Shown here: positions 17,401 to 25,400 of the stretch, piece after piece
How positions within the stretch are numbered: the first letter of the stretch is position 1
Layout of the letters: every line of letters starts with the position of its first letter
Assembly: GCF_903944925.1 (NCBI RefSeq)
Contig: NZ_CAJATU010000123.1
Span: forward strand, 248,001-312,000
Direction: 5' to 3'
Source: an uncultured Rhodopila sp.
Lineage (GTDB): Bacteria > Pseudomonadota > Alphaproteobacteria > Acetobacterales > Acetobacteraceae
DNA: 64,000 bases
Position numbers and translations under genes: made by a program
The notes under the pieces: generated by a model
Databases searched by the model: none
Told to the model about the DNA's origin: nothing
What the model saw: only the letters and a program-made list of their open reading frames with translations

Positions 17401-18055
17401 GGCCGATAGCGGGCATGATGTCTGGGCGGCACGCGGTCTCGCCTCGATCAACGCCGCGAATGGCTTTGCGGGGCTGGAGCGCCTGTTGGCAGATCAGGTA
17501 TCCTATGGCGCGGTGATCCCCATCGACTGGCGCCGGTTCCTGCGGCAACTGCCGTTCGGGGCGGATCGGGATTTCTTCGCAGCTTTGGCGCCAGCGGCGA
17601 CCAGCCCGCACGATACCGCACGATCGTCAGACCTCGTCGTGATCTCCGAACGCTTGCGCGCGCTGCCGTCCGGCCTCCGCCGCCAGGCACTGATCGACCA
17701 CCTGACGGACAGGGTGCGGCTGGTGCTTGGGCTGCAGGATGCCGCCCCAATCCCCGTCCGGAGCGCGCTCAAGGATATTGGCCTGGATTCGCTGATGGCG
17801 GTGGAGTTGCGCAACGTCCTGGTTCGCTCGGGCGGCGTGGCGCTGCCGACGACCCTGTTGTTCGACTATCCGACCCTCGACGCGCTCGCCACTTGCCTCG
17901 GGCGAGCCTGGGGGCTGGAGGACACACCGCCACCGGAGACCGTCGAGCGTCTCGCCCGGACGGATATGCACGACATCGCCGATTTGTCGGACGAGGACGC
18001 GGAAGCCCTGCTGAACGCGGAACTCATGCTGGCACCGGCCGGGGAGCAAACGTGA
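11462..18055 (+). CDS. Type I PKS 2: KS-AT-DH-ER-KR-ACP, fully reducing
   Basis: A 2197-aa fully reducing module, start at the ATGA overlap with PKS1. A helical docking segment (SALKLALMAKQVRARAAG) precedes KS (37-460, Cys205 in TACSAS). AT about 556-850: Ser650 in GHSVGEIAA and Y-A-F-H-S, closer to malonyl (HAFH) than methylmalonyl (YASH) but ambiguous. DH about 920-1185: His953 in HxxxGxxxxP and Asp1131 in HPVMIDAALQ. ER about 1463-1778: NADPH motif HAAAGGVGLAAVQLA from His1601, and Tyr1510 in Q-M-Y-P-G. KR about 1796-1975: TGGLGALG, Ser1928, Tyr1942. ACP with Ser2110 in GLDSLMAVEL. The C-terminus ends with the L-S-D-E-D-x-x-x-L-L motif shared by PKS1-PKS5, a likely docking element. It should install a saturated two-carbon unit. 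A longer frame reaching back to 10919 lies inside PKS1 and is not used. Confidence 0.94.
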   Translation: MNDAPSPFAGVSALKLALMAKQVRARAAGALQSDPIAIVGMGCRLPGGADTPDRFWRLMQDGVCAVRDVPPDRWDGNGWYDPDLSAPGKTVTKSGGFLDRIDAFDAGYFGIPPREADRMDPQQRLFLEVAIEALDDAGLSRDMLAGSRTGVFVASYHNDYAQMQFSDPDGIDLRTLTGTLHSVLANRLSYFLDLRGPSISIDTACSASLVAVHLACQSLRLGESTIAVTGGVSLMIAPQLLVSMSKVGFMAPDGRCKTFDAQADGFGRGEGCSVVVLKRLSDAITDGDRVLAVIRGSAVNQDGHSTLLTAPSGPAQQALIRDALACAQISPDRIGFVETHGTGTALGDPIEVEAIARTIGQPSPGSPACLLGSVKANVGHLEAAAGATGLIKAVLALQHEAVPNQVGYHKLNPHIDLTGTRLDVPATLTPWPAGPVARCAAVSSFGVGGTNAHVILEEAPSLPAAATRGQAPAAPDDCHLLTLSAKTPEALRDTVRAWTDFLAETPASPGDLCFTASQRRTRHEVRVAVIGRTRAELRERLQDHLAQPVRAAATRPGICFVFGGQGPQWYAMGQELLAREAVFRAAVTECDALLRPLSGWSLLDELAMPADRSRLDQTEVAQPALFALQVALAALWRSWGVPPDAVVGHSVGEIAAYHVAGVLPLEEAVRIVWHRGRIMQRATGQGRMASVGLSEADALALAAPFGDRLSVGAINEPASVVLSGDPAAVDSALATLTSRGITHRLLPVQYAFHSAQMAPLRQPLMDALAEIRSLPLQVPVYSTVTGAAADGVMLDAGYFARNMRQPVRFAAAIAAANVDGCNLFLEMSPHPVLGHSIAACLASRDLEPVVLASLRRGRPERETMLLACAGLYAAGCDLNWKLVQPSAGSVVTLPGYCWQRTRHWIRPRPDATGAPGAAGEWHPLVGRRIAVAGIDADVFEGGSQLASGWLADHRVFGRLLLPGAAMLEMLAAAVGKAMSWQQPYLKDFALRQPLMLPEPGDGHARWQVVVKRQADDCADVALYAAVAEPDGTVTQWLPVASAMGRSGAENWMDEWSIDDHAGHGQGTPVLEAVAVGPLYDRFDESGAAFGPAFRCLEEVRLGDRTAQAMIALPAALSDSNDFPAAHPVMIDAALQLCWLAATHGESSAPDLLLPVAADRLGLRPGRHDRLRVRVRLAEPATAATLVAHVLIETASGEPVVAIENMRFARADRSSVAWSKQGGEDLYTVGWTQAPASPPGLPNSARGAWIIFADNGGTAEAVAAALEAAGGICHLVRAGRACAHEAPRCWTIDPVNPDHYQRLFEELAPAGVVHSWSLDTRRGEPTEPDQLHRDDTLGTGSLLHLLQQLASHAPAGGCPTYVLTRGCQVVTGRESAAELQPRAAGVWGLAGIAALEHPDLRIRLVDLDPAEECADGRRLVSELLEHAGARVALRGQDRWVARLHHYAAAVQPSSGPSDDRAVRLELVQPGSFDGLALKPLVRAAVQPHEVRLRVESTGLNFRDVLTVLQMYPGAPPPLGVECAGIVIEIGSAVDGFRAGDRVFGFAPASLGSEAVVPAAFLARTPDGMRSEDAAGIAVAFLTAYYGLHHLAHLQSGERVLVHAAAGGVGLAAVQLAQRCGAEVFATAGSDAKRDLLRRLGVAHVMDSRSLAFADEVVSATGGRGVDVVVNALSGDFIPAGFRTLAPGGRFLELGKRGIWAAETVSGTRPDVAYFPYDLGALAQADHALLQPMYKAILAALADGSLRPLPVTVFPLARVADAMRYMAQARHIGKVVVRVAEDGVAGTSAAVPVSAAATYWITGGLGALGLETADWLTRLGARHLVLSGRRPPGDAAMRRIRELEQRGASIRVFQADAADHHRMRFILHEIERTMPPLRGAVHAAGALRDGVLVNQRWDDAREVLRGKAHGAWLLHALTRDLPLDFFVLYSAAGVVLGAPGQGLYPAANAELDALARFRHALGLPALSVAWGKWSGAGMAADMADSGHDVWAARGLASINAANGFAGLERLLADQVSYGAVIPIDWRRFLRQLPFGADRDFFAALAPAATSPHDTARSSDLVVISERLRALPSGLRRQALIDHLTDRVRLVLGLQDAAPIPVRSALKDIGLDSLMAVELRNVLVRSGGVALPTTLLFDYPTLDALATCLGRAWGLEDTPPPETVERLARTDMHDIADLSDEDAEALLNAELMLAPAGEQT

Positions 18056-21000
18056 TGGACCAGGACGCAACGGTCAGTCCGGTCAAGCGGGCGCTGATCG
18101 AAATCCGCGATCTCCGCGCCCGGTTGGCACGGGCCGAAGCCGCGCACTCGGCGCCGATAGCGATTGTCGGGATGGGACTTCGCTTCCCCGGTGGCGCGAT
18201 CGACGCCGGGACGTTTGCCGAACTGCTCTGGAGCGGAACCGACGCCGTCGGCCCCATCCCCTCCGACCGCTGGCCGGTCGATGCGCTGTATGACGAGGAT
18301 CCCGATGCACCCGGCAAGATGATCACCCGCCGTGGCGCGTTCCTGGACGGCGTCGATCAGTTTGATGCCGATTTCTTTGGCATCTCGCCGCGCGAGGCCG
18401 CCAGCATGGACCCGCAGCAGCGCCTGCTGCTGGAAATTGCCTGGGAAGCGCTGGAGAATGCCGGTCATTCGCCGGCTGCGCTCGCCGGCACCAAGGCTGG
18501 CGTCTACCTGGGCATCTGCAACAGCGACTACGGCAGATCATTATTGTCCAATACTGACATGATCGACGCCTATGCCAGCAGCGGAAACGCCTTCAGCGTC
18601 GCGGCGGGACGATTGTCGTACTTCCTCGGCCTGCAGGGGCCGAGCATGGCGGTTGACACCGCGTGTTCATCGTCGCTCGTGGCCTTGCATCTGGCCTGCC
18701 AGGGACTGCGGCTGGGAGAGTGCGACCTGGCGCTGACCGGCGGCAGCAATCTCATTCTTGCTCCGGACATGAACATCAGCTTCTCGAAAGCGCGGATGAT
18801 GGCGCCGGACGGCCGGTGCAAGACATTCGATGCGGCGGCGGACGGCTATGTGCGCGGTGAGGGCTGTGCCGTTCTGGTGCTGCGGCGGCTGGCCGATGCC
18901 GTCGCCGACGGTGACCGCGTCCTGGCCGTGGTGCGCGGCAGTGCGGTCAACCAGGACGGCCGCAGCGCCGGCCTGACGGCGCCCAACGGACCGGCGCAGG
19001 AGGCGGTGATCCGCGCCGCGCTGTCCGCGGCCGGGCTTGCGGCCTCGTCCGTCGGGTATGTGGAAGCACACGGGACAGGCACGGCGCTGGGCGATCCGAT
19101 CGAGGTCGGTGCGCTTGCGGCGGTATTCGGTCCGGGTCGCGACGGCCGCCAGCCTCTGGCGATCGGGTCGGTTAAGACGAACATCGGGCACCTTGAGGCA
19201 GCCGCCGGCATTGCCGGCGTGATCAAGGTCATACTGTCGCTGCAACGTAAGCAAATACCGCCGCATCTGCATTTCCGGACCGGCAATCCCCGCATCGACT
19301 GGGCTTCCATTCCCATCACGGTTCCGGTTACGGCAACCCCTTGGCCGATGATCGATGGCCGCCGTCTGGCCGGCGTCAGCTCCTTCGGATTCAGCGGTTG
19401 CAACGCCCATGTCATCCTGGAGGATGCGCCTGCGGCGGACGCACCGGCGCTGGACCAACAGCGCCCGCTGCACCTGCTGGTGCTTTCGGCATCGGGCGGT
19501 TCGTCGCTGACTGAACTCGCCCGCCGCTATACTTCGGTGCTCTCCGGCGGCGTGGCCGTTGCCAATCTCTGCTACACCGCCAGCGCTGGCCGATCGCATC
19601 TTGCCGAACGCCTCGCAGTTGTCGGCCGCGATGCCGCCGAGCTGCGCGGGGCGCTCACAGCGTATGCCGATGGCGCCGAATGTGCGGCGGTCGCAACTGG
19701 CCGGCACGACGGCACGGCGACGCCCCGGGTCGCCTTCCTGTTCACCGGGCAGGGCGCCCAGTATGCCGGGATGGGACGGGCGCTTTACGAGACGTCCCCG
19801 ACGTTCCGTGGCGCGCTTGACTCATGCGCCGAAGGATTGGCGCCGTATCTCGAAACCGGGCTGCTGGACTTGCTTTGGAGCCAGTCGCCGGCGACTCCGC
19901 TCGACCGTACAGCCGCCGCGCAGCCGGCGCTGTTTGCGATCGAATACGCGCTTGCGGTGCTGTGGCGGTCCTGGGGCGTTGAGCCGGTGGCGGTGCTGGG
20001 CCACAGCCTGGGCGAATATGTCGCGGCTTGCATTGCCGGCGTGTTGCCGCTTCGCGACGCGTTGCGCCTGGTGGCGGAACGGGGGCGGTTGACCGAGGCG
20101 CTGGCCGAAGACGGCGCGATGGCCGCGGTCTTTGGCCCGAAGGATTATGTTGGCGCGGTGATTGCCCGCGGCAACGGGGCGTTGTGCATTGCCGCCCATA
20201 ACGGACCGGAACATTTCGTCATCAGTGGCGGGCGCGCGGACGTCGCGTCGGCGCTTGACCGCATGCAGGCTGAAGGCGTGCGGGCCCGGCCGCTTCGCGT
20301 GTCGTACGCAGCCCATTCGCGATCGGTTGAACCGGTGTCGCCGGCTTTCCGCCAGGTCCTGGAGAGCGTCCGTTTCGAGCAGCCACGCATCGCCCTGGTG
20401 TCGAATGTCACCGGGGCGCTCGCCGGACCGGAGATCCAGCGCCCGGAGTACTGGCTCAGTCATATGCGGGCGCCGGTGCAGTTCCACGACGCGATGCAGA
20501 CCCTTGCCGCCCTCGGCGTCACGCATTTCATTGAGATGGGCCCGCATCCCGTGCTGCTGGGCATGGCCGCGGAGTGTCTCCCCGGACAGCAGGCAGAATG
20601 GCTGCCGTCGCTGCGCCGGGACCGGGAGGCGTGGTCCGATCTGCTCGAGAGCATGCAGCGGCTGTACGTCGCGGGCGTCGAGATCGACTGGGACGGTTTC
20701 GCGCGGGATTATCGCCATCAGCGCGTTGCCTTGCCCACCTATCCGTTTCGCCGGCGGCGGCACTGGATCAATACCACCGGCCGATCGGCCGCTCCGGTTC
20801 CATCGGTCAGCGCCGCGGTTCGGTGGTCGCGTGCCGGGCAGGCGATCTCCCGGCAGGCGAGCCAGGGGCCGCTCGATCTGAATGTCCTGTCCTACCCGGC
20901 GAAGTTTGCCTGCCTGGCGCGCCTGACCTCGGCGCACGCGGTCCAGGTGCTTCGGGCGAGCGGACTGTTCGAACGACCGGCCGAAGCGCACACACTGGAC

Positions 21001-22473
21001 GACGTGCTTGCGGCCATCGGCGCCGGCGCAGCGTATCGCCGCCTGATACGCCGTTGGCTCGGCGGCCTGGTTGCGACGGGGACGTTGCGCCAGGCGGGTG
21101 AACGATACGTGGCCGACGCGCCCCTCCCCGATCCCCGCCTCTCCGCCCTGTGGGCGGAGGCCGATCGGCTGTTCGACGATAACCGGCCGTTGCTGGCCTA
21201 TGTGCGCCACTGCGGCTCGCTTGTGGGCTCGGTTCTTCGCGGCGAGGAGAGTCCGCTCGAGACCCTGTTCCCGGGCGGCGCGTTCGATCTTGCTGAGGAC
21301 CTGTACGAACGCTCCAGCACCATGCGCTACGTGAACGGGCTTGCGGCGGCGGCGGTCGCGGCGTTCACCGACACGATCCCGCCCGGTCGTTCGATCCACG
21401 TGCTGGAGGTCGGAGCGGGTACCGGCGGCACCACGTCTTCCGTTTTACCTGTGCTGCCAGCCGGCCGGACCCGGTATTCATTCACCGACGTCTCCGACTT
21501 CTTCTTCGACCGCGCGCGCGAGCGTTTCGCCGACAACACCGACATCACGTTCGGCAGGCTGGATCTCGATCAGGACCCGCTCGCGCAGGGTTATGCACCC
21601 GCCAGTTTCGACATCATCGTGGCCGCCAATGTGGTGCACGCCAGCGCCGACGTCCCGGCGGCGCTGCGCCGGCTGCGCGATCTGCTGGCGCCGGGTGGCG
21701 TCGTGGTTCTGATCGAATCGACGACCCATTTCACCTGGTTCGACATGACGACCGGTCTTATCGAGGGATGGCAGCATTTTGCCGACGGCCTGCGCGACGA
21801 TCACCCGCTGCTGTCCGCGGCAGCCTGGACCGAAGCGTTGGCCGCTGCGGGATTTGAGCAGTCGAGTTACTGGCCTGCGGAGGACTCGCCGGCTCGGCAT
21901 CTCGGCCAGCATGTGTTGGTTGCACGTGTGGCGGGAGAGCTGGCGGCTGATGTCGGGTCCGTCGCCGTCGAGTTGACGGAAGCGGCTGCCTCGCCCGCAA
22001 CGGCTGACGCCGCGGCGGAAGACATGCACGACACTGTCCTCGCGGCACCACCCGGGGACCGGATGGATCTGCTTCGCGAGTTCGTGCGTCAGCGCGTTGT
22101 CCGGGTGCTCCGGCGCGATGCCGCCGATCGGCCGGATCGGAATGATCGTCTGACGGATCTCGGTCTCGATTCACTGATGGCGGTGCAGTTGCGCGGCCAG
22201 TTGGGCGCCGGGCTGGGCTTCGGCACCACGCTGCCCGCGACCCTGATGTTCGACTATCCCACCATAGAGAAACTGGCCGCGTATCTCCTGCAACGACTGT
22301 GCCCTGATGAGGAGTCCGTCGTGCATCCGCAAGAAGTCGCGACCGCGCAGGCGCCTTTGGGCGCCGCGGCGGTGGCCGCGATGACGGATGAGGAAATTGA
22401 AGTCTTATTGTCCCGGCGTTTTGAACGGACGCCCAGCCGCGAGCAGGCCAATGTCATCAACAGCAGGCCCTGA
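18055..22473 (+). CDS. Type I PKS 3: KS-AT-cMT-ACP, non-reducing with C-methyltransferase
   Basis: A 1472-aa module starting at a TGATG overlap with PKS2. N-terminal docking helix (VSPVKRALIEIRDLRARLA), KS 34-455 with Cys204 in TACSSS (the GTNAHV motif reads GCNAHV), AT about 558-850 with Ser651 in GHSLGEY. Its specificity motif is Y-A-A-H-S (751-755), matching neither malonyl HAFH nor methylmalonyl YASH cleanly. A C-methyltransferase fills about 945-1300, with SAM motif I LEVGAGTGG at 1117-1125. ACP Ser1373 in GLDSLMAVQL. There is no KR, DH or ER. The expected output is an alpha-methyl-beta-keto unit (or alpha,alpha-dimethyl if the AT loads methylmalonyl). The tail AAMTDEEIEVLLSRR is the shared C-terminal docking motif. 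Confidence 0.93.
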   Translation: MDQDATVSPVKRALIEIRDLRARLARAEAAHSAPIAIVGMGLRFPGGAIDAGTFAELLWSGTDAVGPIPSDRWPVDALYDEDPDAPGKMITRRGAFLDGVDQFDADFFGISPREAASMDPQQRLLLEIAWEALENAGHSPAALAGTKAGVYLGICNSDYGRSLLSNTDMIDAYASSGNAFSVAAGRLSYFLGLQGPSMAVDTACSSSLVALHLACQGLRLGECDLALTGGSNLILAPDMNISFSKARMMAPDGRCKTFDAAADGYVRGEGCAVLVLRRLADAVADGDRVLAVVRGSAVNQDGRSAGLTAPNGPAQEAVIRAALSAAGLAASSVGYVEAHGTGTALGDPIEVGALAAVFGPGRDGRQPLAIGSVKTNIGHLEAAAGIAGVIKVILSLQRKQIPPHLHFRTGNPRIDWASIPITVPVTATPWPMIDGRRLAGVSSFGFSGCNAHVILEDAPAADAPALDQQRPLHLLVLSASGGSSLTELARRYTSVLSGGVAVANLCYTASAGRSHLAERLAVVGRDAAELRGALTAYADGAECAAVATGRHDGTATPRVAFLFTGQGAQYAGMGRALYETSPTFRGALDSCAEGLAPYLETGLLDLLWSQSPATPLDRTAAAQPALFAIEYALAVLWRSWGVEPVAVLGHSLGEYVAACIAGVLPLRDALRLVAERGRLTEALAEDGAMAAVFGPKDYVGAVIARGNGALCIAAHNGPEHFVISGGRADVASALDRMQAEGVRARPLRVSYAAHSRSVEPVSPAFRQVLESVRFEQPRIALVSNVTGALAGPEIQRPEYWLSHMRAPVQFHDAMQTLAALGVTHFIEMGPHPVLLGMAAECLPGQQAEWLPSLRRDREAWSDLLESMQRLYVAGVEIDWDGFARDYRHQRVALPTYPFRRRRHWINTTGRSAAPVPSVSAAVRWSRAGQAISRQASQGPLDLNVLSYPAKFACLARLTSAHAVQVLRASGLFERPAEAHTLDDVLAAIGAGAAYRRLIRRWLGGLVATGTLRQAGERYVADAPLPDPRLSALWAEADRLFDDNRPLLAYVRHCGSLVGSVLRGEESPLETLFPGGAFDLAEDLYERSSTMRYVNGLAAAAVAAFTDTIPPGRSIHVLEVGAGTGGTTSSVLPVLPAGRTRYSFTDVSDFFFDRARERFADNTDITFGRLDLDQDPLAQGYAPASFDIIVAANVVHASADVPAALRRLRDLLAPGGVVVLIESTTHFTWFDMTTGLIEGWQHFADGLRDDHPLLSAAAWTEALAAAGFEQSSYWPAEDSPARHLGQHVLVARVAGELAADVGSVAVELTEAAASPATADAAAEDMHDTVLAAPPGDRMDLLREFVRQRVVRVLRRDAADRPDRNDRLTDLGLDSLMAVQLRGQLGAGLGFGTTLPATLMFDYPTIEKLAAYLLQRLCPDEESVVHPQEVATAQAPLGAAAVAAMTDEEIEVLLSRRFERTPSREQANVINSRP

Positions 22474-25400
22474 AGCGATGACACCGCTCAAGCGCGCCTT
22501 TCTTGCCCTCGAGGACGCCGAGGCGCGGCTTGCGGCCAAGGAGCAGGAAGCTCGGGAGCCGATCGCCGTCATCGGTGTGGGTTGCCGCGTGCCGGGCGGG
22601 GACGATCCTGCCGGTTTCTGGCGCCTGATGCATGACGGGGTGGACGCGATCACGCCGGTCCCAGCCGACAGGTGGGATCATGCCGCGTATTACGACCCCG
22701 ACCCGGAGGCGCCGGGTCGCATCGCAACGCATTCGGGGGGGTTCCTTCGCTCAATCGATACATTCGACGCCGCGCTGTTTGGCATCGCCCCGCGGGAAGC
22801 GGCGGGAATGGATCCGCAGCAGCGCCTGCTGCTCGAAGTGACCTGGGAGGCGCTCGAGAATGCCGGTCACGCCCCGGATCGGCTGCAAGAAACGCCGACG
22901 GGCGTTTATATGGGGATCTGCAGTAGCGACTACGCCTATCTGCAACTGAAATCGGGCGACTCCCGATTGCTGGGCGCGCACTTCACGTCGGGGATCGCCC
23001 ACAGCGTCATCAGCGGACGGCTATCCTACCTGCTCGGGCTGCGCGGGCCGAGCGTGACGATCGATACAGCGTGCTCATCATCGCTGGTTGCCGTCCATCT
23101 GGCGTGCCAGGCGCTGCGGAATGGCGACTGCGGCATGGCCATCGCCGGGGGCGTCAACCTCATACTCGCACCCGACCTGTACGTCGCGCTTTCGCATTCG
23201 CGCATGCTGGCGCCCGATGGACGGTGCAAGACGTTCGATGCGGCCGCGGATGGATTTGCCCGCAGCGAGGGGTGTGGCGTCGTCATCCTCAAGCGCCTCA
23301 GTCTGGCCCGGGCCGACGGCGACCGCATCCTGGCGGTGATCCGCGGCAGCGCTGTCAATCAGGATGGACCCAGCAGCAGCCTGACCGCGCCAAACGGCCC
23401 GGCGCAGGAGGAGGTGGTTCGCGCGGCACTCGGCTTCGCCGGCATCGCGCCGCACGAAGTGGGTTGTATCGAGGCGCACGGAACCGGGACGCAACTTGGC
23501 GATCCGCTGGAGGTCAAGGCACTCGGCGCGGTGTTTGGCCGCCGCGATCCGGCACAGCCGCTGGTCATCGGCTCGGTGAAGACGAATATCGGTCACCTGG
23601 AAGCCGCGGCGGGGGTTTCGGGGCTGATCAAGGTCGTTCTTTCGCTGCAACACAAAACCATTCCGCCGCATCTGCATTTCACGACGCCGAGTCCGCACAT
23701 CGCCTGGGAGAATCTGCCGTTCGTTGTGCCCCGCCAGGCGGTTCACTGGCAGCCGATCGGCGGACGGCGCATCGGCGGGGTCAGTTCATTCGGCTTCAGC
23801 GGTACCAACGTGCATGTTGTCCTGGAAGAGGCGCCGCCGGCGCCGGTTGCCGTCGATGCCGGGTCCGAACGCAGCCATCTGTTCGCGGTGTCGGCGCGTG
23901 ACTCCGTCGCGCTCGCCCAGCTCGCGGAACGTTACGCCGCGGCTTTGCAGCATTCGGGCAACGATACGCTTGGTGACGTGTGCCGCACGGCGAACACGGG
24001 GCGGGCCCATTTTGCCGACCGGGCAACGATTATCGCTGAAAGCATGGAGGGGCTCCGCGCTGGTCTGGCGGCGCTGTCCCGAGGCGAGGACGCTGCCGGA
24101 CTGATGCATGAGCGCGTTGCACGCCAGGACCCGCCGCGGATTGCGTTCCTGTTTACTGGCCAGGGTGCGCAATACGCCGGCATGACGAAGGGCCTTTACG
24201 AGGCGTCGCGAGTCTTCCGCACGGCGCTCGACCGCTGTGCCGCCATCCTGCAACCGCATCTCGATCGGCCTTTGCTCGATGTTCTGTTCGCGAAAGGGGG
24301 TTTGATCAACCAGACCGGCTATACGCAGCCGGCGCTGTTTGCAGTGGAGTTCGCGCTGACCGAACTGTGGCGTTCCCTGGGGGTGACCCCAAACGCGGTC
24401 ATCGGCCATTCGGTCGGGGAGTATGTTGCGGCCTGCGTAGCCGGCGTGCTTAGCCTGGAGGACGGACTGCGCCTGATCGCTCTGCGAGGGCGGCTGATGC
24501 AGTCGCTGCCCGAAGGGGGCGCGATGGCGGCCGTGGCCGCGCCGGAGGCGGCGGTCGCCCCGATGATCGTTCCGCATGCAAGCATCCTGTCGATCGCCGC
24601 CGTAAACAGCGCGCGGCAGACTGTCATTTCCGGGGACGCCGTGGCGCTTGAAGCGGTCTGCCGCCGCCTGGGCGATCAGGGCGTCCAGTGCCATCCGCTG
24701 CCCGTGTCGCACGCGTTCCATTCGCCGCTGCTGGAGCCGATACTGGATGAGTTCGAACAGACGGCACGGTCCGTCCGTTTCGCACCGCCGCGCATTCGCC
24801 TGATATCGAATGTGACGGGAAAGGCGGCCGTTGCCGATGAAATCACCCAGCCATCCTATTGGCGGCGGCACATGCGGGAGGCGGTTCGTTTTGGTGACGG
24901 TTTGCGTGCGCTGCAGGACGCCCGGCCGGATTGCTGCATCGAGATCGGCCCGCACCCGACCCTGTTGCCGTTGGCGGCCGAGGCGTTCTCGGCATCGCCG
25001 CCGCGACTGGTCGCGTCGCTGCGCCGCGGCAAGCCCGACTGGCGTCAGATGCTGGAAGGTCTCTCGGCGGTGTACTTGGCGGGCGCCCGGGTGGACTGGC
25101 GCGGCCTGACCGAGGCTGGCCAGGACCGGATCGTCGATCTGCCGACCTACCCGTTCCAGCGGGAGCGTCACTGGTTTCGGGCCCGGCCGGACGCGCAGCC
25201 TCGCCGAACGACGGCCCGCCCCGGTTGCCACGCGCTGCTTGGCGCGCGCCTGCGTTCGGCAATCCCCGGAGCAATCTATGAGGCAACCCTCAGCGCCGAC
25301 GCACCGGACTTCGTACGCCAGCACCGCGTGCTGGATCATGTCATCCTGCCGGCGACCGCCTACCTGGAGATGCTCGTCGCCGGCGCGCGGGACGTGCTGC

